From: CAVYEM01 sp963767635
GTDB lineage: Bacteria > Vulcanimicrobiota > Vulcanimicrobiia > Vulcanimicrobiales > Vulcanimicrobiaceae
Direction of reading: 5' to 3'
DNA: 64,000 bases
NCBI GenBank assembly: GCA_963767635.1
Contig: CAVYEM010000001.1
Coordinates: forward strand, 1,488,001-1,552,000
Positions 56,801-64,000 of the stretch are shown one piece after another. The stretch's first letter is position 1, and each line of letters opens with the position of its first letter. The notes under the pieces were generated by a model, which was not told the origin of the DNA, did not search any database, and saw only the letters and a program-made list of their open reading frames with translations. The position numbers and the translations under genes are program-made.

Positions 56801-57670
56801 GTTCCGGCGCTCGCCATTGCACCTCGGGACGCGCTGCTCGTGCCGCTCGACGTACCGGCGAATGCGCCGCGAGCCGCGCTTTCTACGGGATATTCTTCAA
56901 TGGCGACCGCATCGCCGCGCCCGCGTTTGCCGCTGCGAAGCGGCAGCTGGGTTTCGGCTAAACTTCTGCAGGGCGTCGGAACCGTATATTCGGCAGACGT
57001 GTTCGGCGACGGGTACCCCGCGGTCGTCTTCCAGAATGGCACGTCGCGCCTGATCGTATCTCCATGTGCGGGCGCGCGCGCGTTCGTCTACGAAGACAAA
57101 GCGCGCACCGAAAATCTTTTCACCACCGTCGGTGGATTGCGTGATGCATGGACGCCGCAGTTGCCGCCGTCGCAGCGCGATTACATCGCCAAGTACACGC
57201 ATCCGATTGCGACGGGAACGTTCAACCGCTGCTATGCCGTTCGCCTCGCTCGCACGCGCGCAACCTTCACGTACGCGGCTCCGGACGCGCCGCCGCACGG
57301 CGCAGTGTATCGCAAGACCATCGCGCTGGGCCCAAACGATTCGTTCGTCGTTACGACGCAAGCCCGATTCGCGGGAAGTTCCCGCGAGCGCGCCGTCCAG
57401 CTCACTTCGTTTGCGCTGCCTCGAAATCGACGAATTCTCGCGGCGTCGAACGCGTATGCGATCTACGAACCGGCGAGGAACCGCGCCGTTTTGGTCGCGT
57501 GGCAGTCGTCGGATGTTGCGGCGCAACGGCTCGAAGAGCACGCCGGCGATGCGCTGCTCACGCTGACGTACGCTGCAGCAGCCGCGTGTCGCACGTATTA
57601 TGGTTTGGCTCGCGTGCGTTCGCGCGCGCAAGCGCAGGCCGCGCTGCGCGCGTTCGCGAATCGGCCGTAG
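53852..57670 (+). CDS. Amino-acid permease (APC) fused to a GH35-like beta-galactosidase
   Basis: 1272 residues in one unbroken frame. Residues 1-450 are an APC-family permease with 12 helices (GAVSLNIITMIGIGPLITIPLVLAQLAGP, ELGSRYPSSGGTYVYLREIFG, YSAIALVAEECREPRRTLP). From about 475 a GH35 barrel follows (FMYGAAFFYERVPRAQWPQAL, GINTIDLYVMWNWHEPQEGRFDF, RPGPVIRNEWRNGGYPAWLL). The nucleophile-like Glu is in IEIGEFQAGWL. At the usual acid/base NE position the sequence reads LDDDQGAY, with Asp for Glu. The fusion puts the hydrolase outside the membrane next to a transporter. Confidence 0.88.
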   Translation: MLRGITLRGAVSLNIITMIGIGPLITIPLVLAQLAGPLALLGWIVGAVVALCDGLVWAELGSRYPSSGGTYVYLREIFGSQRWGRLLAFLFNWQYFLSASLVISTGYIGFANYAGYIFPGIANVPAQGHLVALGIGLLTIAMLYRRITTIASFGIALAATAIGTLIIVGIAGYSHADFHRAFTLDSPVSFGLGFLAGLGGALYITLYDYAGYSAIALVAEECREPRRTLPLAIISSILLVLGLYLFLQIGVLSAIPWRTLVGHNGSPAPAQAQYVASTVVGNVWGIWPARAVTVLILITAFASVYGGLLGASRVPFAAARDGAFLPMFAKLHPSKHFPYVSLLGMGAISLIACFFDLNFVIAVVGTSGILIGSIGQIAALFVMRGRGERSPFRMWLYPIPALLALLGWALAFANTGAAAMELGVGWLCAGIVVYLLVAKAQSAWPFAAAVAAAMLVLFAPLSTHAATNVQAVPKPFFMYGAAFFYERVPRAQWPQALALYRRLGINTIDLYVMWNWHEPQEGRFDFTGRTNARRDLIGLFKLLHADNMRVVLRPGPVIRNEWRNGGYPAWLLERPEYRMPLRDVLEGRYPATATLQNAHSDAAAAEWMRNPVHMRYATRWLQRVLRTLRPWHSDIVAVALDDDQGAYLDNDTWPAPNFHRYIAYLASVVHRAAGASMPVFINTYQMKVPASSPAWAWGNWYQSDAYSIGEHDRAQLEFSTGLLQTQLRRGIEIGEFQAGWLQGADEPAPRAADPANTTLALHTLLQMGAHGIVNFPVQDTLDPAGWEAPWSNAFYSWDAAFSVQLRPQARYRPTQRFGEIVSRYGALLARTHPAADAAIAYLTSAYDAAHLTNADVAAIAQSTIGAQRGCRIMRITCALVDLRYIPSAELARYQTLIVPRTGLRRAYVRTVLQKLARFRAGHGRIVRSARNAQIASPAAGGIPNATLLLADDERYGFLDVVNYGRSIFRTPGRKLHVGRFSADVPALAIAPRDALLVPLDVPANAPRAALSTGYSSMATASPRPRLPLRSGSWVSAKLLQGVGTVYSADVFGDGYPAVVFQNGTSRLIVSPCAGARAFVYEDKARTENLFTTVGGLRDAWTPQLPPSQRDYIAKYTHPIATGTFNRCYAVRLARTRATFTYAAPDAPPHGAVYRKTIALGPNDSFVVTTQARFAGSSRERAVQLTSFALPRNRRILAASNAYAIYEPARNRAVLVAWQSSDVAAQRLEEHAGDALLTLTYAAAAACRTYYGLARVRSRAQAQAALRAFANRP

Positions 57671-57686
57671 TTCTTTTTCGGAATGC

Positions 57687-57768
57687 GGGGGAGTGGCGGA
57701 ACGGTAGACGCAGCCGCCTCAAAAGCGGCCGGGCACAACCCGTGTGGGTTCGAATCCCACCTTCCCTA
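57687..57768 (+). tRNA. tRNA-Leu (CAA)
   Basis: The acceptor stem GGGGGAG/CTTCCCT (with G-T pairs), D-arm GGCGGAACGGTAGACGC, anticodon loop CTCAAAA (anticodon CAA) in the stem GCCGC/GCGGC, a long variable arm and T-loop TTCGAAT fit a class II tRNA. CCA is not encoded. Confidence 0.92.
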
Positions 57769-58002
57769 GCACGAAGCACGACGTCATTAAGCGTGCAAGA
57801 AGGCGGTACTACGCTTTCGTTTGACGATGATGCGAAGGCCTCATGTTGCCGCCTTCCGGTAGTGTTACGCTAGACGCCCCGGCTCCAGGGTCATGCGTTC
57901 AAAACTCCGCATCGCACCAGCATAACTCACGACTCAACCGAAGAGATCTATAATTTACAGCGGCTTATGGGTCGGGAACTCTGCTTTTGATAGGAGCTTC
58001 AC

Positions 58003-58566
58003 ATGCATTTCATCCGAGGCGCCGCCGTACTAAGCGCCGCCTTCATGCTGGCAAGCGCCGGTGCATTCGCGCAAACGCCTAACATCGAATCCACGCCAAT
58101 CCCGGCTGCGGCAAAACCGGATTTCTCCAAAATGATGTTCCTGAGCGGGACGTGGAACTGCAGCATCATGAGCGCGCGGCGTCCGACGCCGTACAAAACG
58201 ACGTCGACCGCGACCGTCAGCCCGGACGGCTACTGGCTCGTTACGCGCACCACGACTCACCCGGCTGCTTGGATCCCCCGAGAACTGCAGGGCGAGGATC
58301 GCATCACGTACGACCCTTCCACGTCCCGCTGGGTCGACATTGCGACGGACGAGGAGGGTGGCTACGATCTGAGCACGTCGCCGGGCTGGAACGGCAACGA
58401 GATCGTGTGGACCGACATCGCCTACCCACAATCGAATGCGACGGCCGCGAACAATCCCACGACGGTCACCAAGGTGAGCGATACGCAGACCCGGTCGGTC
58501 AGCTCTTTTAAGGAACCGTCGGGTCGCGTCGTGAGCGTTACATCGACGTGCACGAAGAGTAGCTAG
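58003..58566 (+). CDS. Secreted DUF1579-like protein
   Basis: 187 residues with a signal peptide (AVLSAAFMLASAGAFAQ) and TAGGAGC before ATG 58003. The mature part, FLSGTWNCSIMSARRPTPYKTTSTATVSPDGYWLVTR, matches the single-domain beta-barrel pattern of DUF1579/THAP4-like proteins. The function is unknown. It is alone between a tRNA and aroA. Confidence 0.72.
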   Translation: MHFIRGAAVLSAAFMLASAGAFAQTPNIESTPIPAAAKPDFSKMMFLSGTWNCSIMSARRPTPYKTTSTATVSPDGYWLVTRTTTHPAAWIPRELQGEDRITYDPSTSRWVDIATDEEGGYDLSTSPGWNGNEIVWTDIAYPQSNATAANNPTTVTKVSDTQTRSVSSFKEPSGRVVSVTSTCTKSS

Positions 58567-58732
58567 GGCCTCCCTTTCCGCGCATTTCACTAGGACGAAG
58601 CGCTGCCGCTCGACGATATTTCGTGCAGGCTGCGCTTCGTTCGTTCGCGAGCCGGCCGGCCGGAGCGAGCGCAGCAAGCTGAAAAGCCGCCCGGTCAAAG
58701 GCGGCGTGCCTGGGGAAGAGTGGAAAAGGTGC

Positions 58733-58810
58733 TTAGCGCTTTTGGGCTTCGCGACGAGCGAGAAGCCAGTCCACGAACGCGTTCGCGACCCGGTACAACA
58801 AATTTGACAT
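58733..58810 (-). CDS. Possible 25-residue peptide (low confidence)
   Basis: In the 381-base gap 58567-58947 the only plausible coding signal is an ATG at 58810 reading SNLLYRVANAFVDWLLARRE and four more residues to a TAA at 58735-58733. The peptide would be an amphipathic basic helix. GGGAA lies 8 bases upstream. No promoter is evident, so it may be chance. The rest of the gap shows nothing I can name. Confidence 0.3.
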   Translation of the reverse strand: MSNLLYRVANAFVDWLLARREAQKR

Positions 58811-58947
58811 TGATGTGTTCCCGTGTCATATCGTAGCGCACCGGGCGCAACTGCGGAATGAGCCGGAAGTCTGGGAAGCCCTCCCAACGGCCTCATTTAA
58901 AAGAAACGACACGCAAATATGGCGGTTCTTAACGCCTTTCTGAGGAC

Positions 58948-60219
58948 ATGAAGGCGGCGATGTTTTCGCCTGGAGCATTACGCGGGCGGATCGCCGTTCC
59001 GGGCGACAAGTCGATCTCGCATCGCGCGCTCTTCCTGCTCGCGAAAAGCGGCGAGCCGCGCCGTATTCGTAACCTCAACCCGGGGCGGGACGTACTGGCT
59101 ACCCAACTGGCACTTGAGGCCCTGGGCGTCGAAATCGAGCGCAGCGGCTCATCGGCGCAGGTACGGGGCGGGACCGTACGGCCCGCGGCCTCGACCGTGG
59201 ACTGTATGAATTCCGGTTCGACCGCCCGGATGCTGATGGGCGCGTGCGCCGGCGCCGGAGTTCCCGTGCGCCTGGACGGCGACGCTTCCCTGCGCAGACG
59301 TCCGATGGAGCCCGTCGCGGCACAACTGCGCGCGTTTGGGACGCGAATCGAAACCACGCAGGGGCGGCTCCCGGCAACGGTTCACGCAAGGAACGGCGTG
59401 CAGACGCGGCGCTTCATCCTGCTCTCGCCTTCCGCCCAAGTCAAGACTGCGCTCTTGCTCGCTGGTGTATTTGCGACGGTTCCGATCGCGGTGCAGGGCG
59501 ATAAGGGCTCCCGCGATCACGGCGAGCGGCTTTTGCGCTACTTGGGCGCGGACGTCAGCTTCGATAACTCCGGCGTAGAGTTGCGGTCCGGGCCGTCCGC
59601 TTTTCGCGACATCGACGTGGTGGGCGATTTCTCCGCGGCCGCATTTTTTATCGTTGCGGCGACGATTGCAGCGGGAAGCGCGATCGTCATCGAAGGCGTC
59701 GGCGTAAACCCATCGCGCTGCGGCTTGCTGGACGCGCTCGCAGGCATGGGCGCCGCGATTCGCTTAGAGAACCGCCGCGAGCTCTGCGGCGAGCCGGTCG
59801 CCGACATTGCCGTCGAATCGGCGGCGCTGCGCGGCACGGCGGTAAGCGCCGGCGTCGCACTGCGGGCGATCGACGAAATACCGGCTCTCGCGGTGGCCGC
59901 GGCGTTCGCGCAAGGGGAGACCCGCATCGTGGGCGTTCGCGACCTTCAAACCAAGGAATCGGACCGGCTGGCGGCCATCGAGCGGCTCTTGTCGGCGGCC
60001 GGTATCGTAGTGGAACGGCTCCCGAACGGCGTGGTGGTGCATGGCGGCACTCCCCGCTGCAGCGGCGCAGTCGTTGCAACGCACGCGGATCACCGCACGG
60101 CGATGGCCGCGGCTGCGCTCGCGGCCGGCGCCGGACCGCTCGCAATCGACGACGAAGACAGCATCGCAGTGAGTTTTCCGTCCTTCGTCCACACCATGCG
60201 CCGGGCGCAGCACCCGTGA
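58948..60219 (+). CDS. aroA: 3-phosphoshikimate 1-carboxyvinyltransferase (EPSP synthase)
   Basis: 423 residues. It opens with GALRGRIAVPGDKSISHRALFLLAKSG, and the second domain has LNSGSTARMLMGACAGA-type substrate loop (visible as VDCMNSGSTARMLMG), LRRRPMEPVAAQLRAFG and the C-terminal IVGVRDLQTKESDRLAAIERLL, all EPSP-synthase blocks. It joins shikimate-3-phosphate and phosphoenolpyruvate in the shikimate pathway. Its stop overlaps the next gene (GTGA). Confidence 0.95.
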   Translation: MKAAMFSPGALRGRIAVPGDKSISHRALFLLAKSGEPRRIRNLNPGRDVLATQLALEALGVEIERSGSSAQVRGGTVRPAASTVDCMNSGSTARMLMGACAGAGVPVRLDGDASLRRRPMEPVAAQLRAFGTRIETTQGRLPATVHARNGVQTRRFILLSPSAQVKTALLLAGVFATVPIAVQGDKGSRDHGERLLRYLGADVSFDNSGVELRSGPSAFRDIDVVGDFSAAAFFIVAATIAAGSAIVIEGVGVNPSRCGLLDALAGMGAAIRLENRRELCGEPVADIAVESAALRGTAVSAGVALRAIDEIPALAVAAAFAQGETRIVGVRDLQTKESDRLAAIERLLSAAGIVVERLPNGVVVHGGTPRCSGAVVATHADHRTAMAAAALAAGAGPLAIDDEDSIAVSFPSFVHTMRRAQHP

Positions 60220-61262
60220 ACGGCGAGCCGCGCTATTCCGCCGGCGAATTCGAACGCGAATCGCACTACATCGACAACCTGATTTGGGATGCGCTGGTCA
60301 TCGAATCGGGTCAGCACGTATTGTTCTGCGGATACGGCGATGAGGCGAAGTGGGTCAAGCGCGCCATCGACGCGGGAGCGGACGTGACGGTGATCGAGCA
60401 CCGCGAAGAGGTGATCCGCAGTTTCGAGCATATCGGCGCACGGCTCTTGCGGGGCAGCACCTCGGTCATGCCGGCAAAAGCCGACGCGTTTGATCTGGGG
60501 ATATCGTTTCATTATCTACACGAGACCGATCCGTTCTTTCACGCGCAGATCGTTTCGGAATTGGCGCGGGTGGCGAAGCGCGTGGCCATCGTCGAACCCG
60601 GACCTCCTGCGGACGCGCTCGGAAAGAAAATTGCGCGACTGTACTCGCAAGCCAAGCGCGAGCTCGGACAGTTCGAGTACTATCAGCCGCTCGAATATTG
60701 GCGGCGATTGCTGCAAAGCGTCAAAGCAGAGATCTCGCAGCACGTGTTCGCTTTTGCAAAAATGCCGCCACGCGAGTATTTACGCGACGCGATCGATTTG
60801 CTGCTCGACACGATGGAAGCCGAGGACGCGCCCAGCGCGGACCTGGAAGAGCTGCGTGCGCTGGGGCGGCGTTCCGACACGATGATTTTGCCGCCGGCGC
60901 GTTACGTGCTGATGGGCGCGGCGCTCGGCGATCTGCCGCAGGCCATTTTCACGCCCCGCGAGGAGCCCACCCCTACGCCGGCCTTGGCAAAGGCGGCGCA
61001 GAGCCGTGAGCCCGTTCCGCCGCCGCCGCGCGTTTCGAGCGCCGCCGGGTATGAGTTTCCGCCCGTTCCGCCGCCGGTTCAGCGGCCCACCATCGCAGCG
61101 CCGATGCCCCCACGCCCGTCACCCAGCGTAAACCCCGCTGAATCGATGCCGTTCGGCGCGCCCTTTGCCGTGCCGGGAATGGAGCCTGGGCCCAGCATGC
61201 CGCCCGGCGGCGCGCCGGGCTGGCACTGGGAGCCACCCGAGGACGAGGAACCCTCCGGCTAG
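60216..61262 (+). CDS. Methyltransferase-like Rossmann protein with Pro-rich C-terminal tail
   Basis: 348 residues, starting at GTG 60216 overlapping the aroA stop. Residues 25-150 look like a class I SAM-dependent fold (VLFCGYGDEAKWVKRAIDAGADVTVIEHRE, FDLGISFHYLHE). From about 250 the sequence is Pro-rich (SREPVPPPPRVSSAAG, PSMPPGGAPG) and likely disordered. Without a clear acceptor motif, I call it methyltransferase-like only. It is coupled to aroA, which suggests a linked expression but not a known shared pathway. Confidence 0.7.
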   Translation: MNGEPRYSAGEFERESHYIDNLIWDALVIESGQHVLFCGYGDEAKWVKRAIDAGADVTVIEHREEVIRSFEHIGARLLRGSTSVMPAKADAFDLGISFHYLHETDPFFHAQIVSELARVAKRVAIVEPGPPADALGKKIARLYSQAKRELGQFEYYQPLEYWRRLLQSVKAEISQHVFAFAKMPPREYLRDAIDLLLDTMEAEDAPSADLEELRALGRRSDTMILPPARYVLMGAALGDLPQAIFTPREEPTPTPALAKAAQSREPVPPPPRVSSAAGYEFPPVPPPVQRPTIAAPMPPRPSPSVNPAESMPFGAPFAVPGMEPGPSMPPGGAPGWHWEPPEDEEPSG

Positions 61263-61594
61263 CGCAGATCTTCCCGAAGCGTTTGCGCCTGGGCCGTTGC
61301 CTCGTGCATGGATCCGCGCGCTCCTTCCAGCCCCGTGGAATGCAGGCTCTGCTCGATCGAAGCCACCGCCGTCCCGCCTCGGGCGATAAGCGGCTGCGCG
61401 TCTCGCGCCAAGCGCCTAAATCGCTTGCTTTGCAGCTCGAGTGCTTCAAGCGAAATGAAGAGCCGGGTGTTGCGCAGCTTCCCGATTCGCTTAAGGGTGC
61501 GCAGCGCCGCAAGCGCGACGAACGCCGTCGACCCGAGCGCCAAGAGCACGCCCAAAACGCAGAGCCCCACAAGGATCCACGTCCATCCGCTCAT
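61259..61594 (-). CDS. Small membrane protein with cytosolic helix
   Basis: 111 residues. One transmembrane helix (WTWILVGLCVLGVLLALGST) is followed by a helical Arg/Leu-rich part (LFISLEALELQSKRFRRLARDAQPLI). The function is unknown. It converges on the methyltransferase-like gene (4-base overlap) and lies just downstream of the zinc-ribbon gene. Confidence 0.6.
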   Translation of the reverse strand: MSGWTWILVGLCVLGVLLALGSTAFVALAALRTLKRIGKLRNTRLFISLEALELQSKRFRRLARDAQPLIARGGTAVASIEQSLHSTGLEGARGSMHEATAQAQTLREDLR

Positions 61595-61600
61595 GTCGCG

Positions 61601-61933
61601 CTAGGCCGCGGATTCTTTAGAGGGCGAGGCCGGCGGGGCAGGGGCCGGGGTCGAGGGACTCGGCGGGGTCGAGCTGGGCGGCGGTTTGGCCCCCTCGGCG
61701 GCGGGCGCGGGGGCGTCTTTCTGGCGCGTCTCGTCCTTCCGGCGTGCCTCGTCCTTTTTGCGCGAGTCCGTGACGTAAAAGCCGGAGCCCTTAAAGATGA
61801 TCGGCGCCGGACCGATGACGCGCACGAGCGCACCACCGCACGCATCGCACGGTTGTTCATACCTCTCGTCGAAACCGTGCCGAACCTCCAGCACTTTTCG
61901 ACACTGCGAACATTGGTAGTCGTAGAGCGGCAT
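61601..61933 (-). CDS. FmdB-type zinc-ribbon protein
   Basis: 110 residues. It starts PLYDYQCSQCRKVLEVRHGFDE, with a second Cys pair in PCDACGGALVRVIGPAPIIFKGSGFYVTDS, the pattern of the FmdB/CxxC_CxxC_SSSS regulatory family. The last about 45 residues are Pro/Ala/Ser-rich and disordered. Its role is not settled. Confidence 0.85.
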   Translation of the reverse strand: MPLYDYQCSQCRKVLEVRHGFDERYEQPCDACGGALVRVIGPAPIIFKGSGFYVTDSRKKDEARRKDETRQKDAPAPAAEGAKPPPSSTPPSPSTPAPAPPASPSKESAA

Positions 61934-62017
61934 ATCGAACGTAAGTATAGCGATGCTTAGCAGTCTGAGTCAATAACTGCTAAGGAATCGCCGCAGTCCG
62001 CGGCGCAGCGCGCCGGC

Positions 62018-62545
62018 TCAAAAATCCGCCAGCAGATCGTCCTTGGCGTGCAGATTGTACTCCGCCAAGTGCTTGAAGTGCGTTACCGACTCGTCCAACT
62101 GCGCGGCGAGCTTTCTGGCCGCGCCAACGGCATCGTACGCCAGCGCCAGCTTGCCGCCGTACGCCGGATATTCCAGGCGCACGTGGAGCTTGCAGCGCGT
62201 CGTTTTTCGCTCCAAGCGAAAATCCAATCGTCTGCGAAGCGAGTACGCGCCCACGAGCGATATCTGATGGTTGGTGATGAAATGCTCGACCTCGAACAAC
62301 TGCTGCGTCTCTCCGGGAACGGCCCAACGCAGGAGTATCTCGCCTCCGACGCCGATGGGCGCGTGTGCATCGCTCGACTGCGCGCTGCGTACGAACGAAA
62401 GCCACACCGGCCACTTGGGAACGGCGCAAAGCAACGAGAACGCGGTTTCTGCGGCCGCTTGAATGTCGGCGCAAGCGCTGAGCGAACGCGTTCCCGGACG
62501 AACGCCGCCATCGACGGCATCGCGTAAAATGGCCATGGCGCTCAT
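62018..62545 (-). CDS. SRPBCC/START-like domain protein
   Basis: About 175 residues from ATG 62545. CADIQAAAETAFSLLCAVPKWPVWLSFVRSAQ begins the family fold, followed by GGEILLRWAVPGETQQLFEVEHFI and LEYPAYGGKLALAYDAVGAARKLAAQLDESVTHFKHLAE. This helix-grip fold binds hydrophobic ligands. The start is uncertain (62545 or 62536). The amidohydrolase lies upstream on the same strand. Confidence 0.7.
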   Translation of the reverse strand: MSAMAILRDAVDGGVRPGTRSLSACADIQAAAETAFSLLCAVPKWPVWLSFVRSAQSSDAHAPIGVGGEILLRWAVPGETQQLFEVEHFITNHQISLVGAYSLRRRLDFRLERKTTRCKLHVRLEYPAYGGKLALAYDAVGAARKLAAQLDESVTHFKHLAEYNLHAKDDLLADF

Positions 62546-62604
62546 CGCTTCGGCATCACCGCACGCGCGGCCCTTTTCGCAGGATATGCACAAGCTGCGG
62601 CGCG

Positions 62605-63786
62605 CTACTCAAAGCGTACGCCGCCGCTGCCCACGGCCGTCGCGAATGCAACGAGCGTTTGCACTCCGACGGGAAGCGCATCTTCGTCGAGGCGAAACTG
62701 CGGACTGTGTCCGGGATAAACGGCTCCGGCTTTTTCGCTTCGCACGCCTAAACGCACGTGTACGCCCGGGACGCGTTGCGCGAAATACGCAAAATCTTCG
62801 GCGCCCATGGTCGGCGGTGGGCTTTCGATGCGCAGCGGCGAGTTCGCCATCATGTATGTTTTGAAATTTTTCGCGAGCTGCACGTGATTGACGACGGGGG
62901 GATATCCGTACATCACGTCAAGGCGTGCGCTGACGCCGTATGCGGCCGCGACGCCGTTCAGAATGCGCCGCACGCGCGCTTCCAAACCGTCGCGAATTTC
63001 CGGATCGTGGGCCCGCAGCGTTCCCGTCATTTTCACTTCATCAGCGATGACGTTGTTGCGATAGCCGCCGTTGATCGTACCTACCGTCACGACGACGCTT
63101 TTGAGCGGATCGGTCTCGCGCGCCGCGATATTCTGCAGCGCGAGCACGATGGCGGCCGACGCCGGGATCGCATCGGCGGCGGTATGCGGGTAGGCGCCGT
63201 GACCGCCGCGTCCTTGCACGGTAACGTGAAACTCGTCGGCGGACGCGTTGACCGGACCGGGCGTGATACCGATTTGGCCGGGCGCCAAACGCGGATCGAC
63301 GTGCAGCATGGCGATTGCTTCGACTTTCGGGTCCGCAAGAGCGCCCTCGTCGATCATTGGCTCCGCTCCGCCGGGGCCTTCTTCTGCGGGCTGAAACAAC
63401 AGCACGACGGTGCCGTGCAAATCTTCGCGATTGCGTTGAAGAACGCGAGCTGCGCCAAGCAGCATGGCCGTATGTGCGTCGTGGCCGCAGGCGTGCATTT
63501 TGCCGGAAATTTCCGACGTGAAGGGTTCGCCGGATTTTTCCGTTATCGGCAACGCATCCATATCGGCCCGCAGCGCGACGACGCGCCCGCGCTGTGCGCC
63601 TCGAATCACTCCGACGACGCCGGTCTTGGCCGCACGCCGATGCGCGATGCCCAGTTCGTCCAGTTCGCGCTCCACGAGCGCCTGCGTGTGAACTTCCTCG
63701 AACCCCAGCTCGGGATGGCGATGAATGGTTCGGCGCAGCTCGACCACGCGCGCTCGGATATCGTCCGTGAGTGCGATGACGCTCAT
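62605..63786 (-). CDS. M20-family amidohydrolase (IAA-amino acid/hippurate hydrolase-like)
   Basis: About 393 residues from ATG 63786. Metal-site motifs are VALRADMDALPI, KMHACGHDAHTAMLLGAA, LLFQPAEEGPGGAEPMI, AMLHVDPRLAPGQIG and the C-terminal PTMGAEDFAYFAQRVPG. The dimerisation domain has VQGRGGHGAYPHTAADAI. This is the M20D amidohydrolase class, which hydrolyses N-acyl amino acids. No signal peptide is present, so it acts in the cytosol. Confidence 0.93.
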   Translation of the reverse strand: MSVIALTDDIRARVVELRRTIHRHPELGFEEVHTQALVERELDELGIAHRRAAKTGVVGVIRGAQRGRVVALRADMDALPITEKSGEPFTSEISGKMHACGHDAHTAMLLGAARVLQRNREDLHGTVVLLFQPAEEGPGGAEPMIDEGALADPKVEAIAMLHVDPRLAPGQIGITPGPVNASADEFHVTVQGRGGHGAYPHTAADAIPASAAIVLALQNIAARETDPLKSVVVTVGTINGGYRNNVIADEVKMTGTLRAHDPEIRDGLEARVRRILNGVAAAYGVSARLDVMYGYPPVVNHVQLAKNFKTYMMANSPLRIESPPPTMGAEDFAYFAQRVPGVHVRLGVRSEKAGAVYPGHSPQFRLDEDALPVGVQTLVAFATAVGSGGVRFE

Positions 63787-63841
63787 GCCGCGCAGTTGGC
63801 GTGGCGGTGAAGCCCGCCCTTCCTGCGAATGGACCTGCACC

Positions 63842-64000
63842 ATGATCTCAGCAGACGCCGCGCTCGTTCAGCTGATCAACCGGACGGCGACCGCATACGT
63901 GCAAAATGCGCCGGCGTTCATCACGTACCGCGAGCGCACGCGCATTACCGCGCCGAGCTTGGGCCGCGCGCAAGAGATCAACCGCTTCGTTCAGGTGCGT
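63842..64000 (+). CDS. Unknown protein, 3' end outside the window
   Basis: ATG 63842 opens a frame with no stop to the right edge (53 codons, ISADAALVQLINRTATAYVQ, then APAFITYRERTRITAPSLGR). It is divergent from the M20 gene. Only the N-terminus is seen and no family is recognised. Confidence 0.6.
   Translation, partial: MISADAALVQLINRTATAYVQNAPAFITYRERTRITAPSLGRAQEINRFVQVR

Overview
The window is GC-rich, gene-dense bacterial DNA with single-copy housekeeping genes, four tRNAs and RNase P RNA, so it is chromosomal. The housekeeping order, the many cyclase/ATPase/TPR regulators and the secreted proteins of no known family resemble, from memory, uncultivated lineages such as Candidatus Eremiobacterota (WPS-2). 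That placement is an inference; no taxonomic marker was searched. At least a dozen genes are split by single-base frameshifts, including the housekeeping gene fabH. This looks like assembly or base-calling error more than real decay, so split genes are given as one feature each with the break position.

Layout. 1-5961: a truncated STAND-type regulator, an NTF2-like protein, a PDZ-7TM-GAF sensor without a kinase domain, and an ECF sigma factor/putative anti-sigma pair. 5990-13951: a multicopper oxidase, a split borosin RiPP pair (precursor plus alpha-N-methyltransferase), and divergently a cyclase-ATPase-TPR regulator coupled to a prolyl-oligopeptidase-family serine peptidase. This is the most interesting locus. 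14-30.9 kb: secreted and membrane proteins, esterases, a YcaQ-type glycosylase, a 34-residue peptide gene with its own sigma-70 promoter and palindromic operators ahead of msrA, an MFS-acyltransferase fusion, a sortilin-like propeller, an M3 peptidase and a YihY protein.

30.9-38.4 kb: a REP-like repeat array, then one long minus-strand operon yceD-rpmF-fabH-fabD-fabG-acpP-ffh-rpsP-khpA-rimM driven by a clear promoter with a duplicated hairpin in its leader. It couples fatty-acid synthesis, ribosome proteins and protein export. 38.4-44.9 kb: a lytic transglycosylase with two tandem small helical proteins, three tRNAs, a SARP/ATPase/TPR regulator, a two-gene small-protein operon whose peptide ends in the same FxGWGPRI motif as the peptide before msrA, and rnpB carrying a repeat insertion.

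45-64 kb: repeat array 2, DUF2203, rapZ-yvcK, the transsulfuration pair CBS/CGL, repeat array 3, an esterase, a 1272-residue amino-acid-permease/GH35 fusion, tRNA-Leu, aroA with a coupled methyltransferase-like gene, an FmdB zinc ribbon, an SRPBCC protein, an M20 amidohydrolase and the start of one more gene. All three repeat arrays lie between convergent gene ends.
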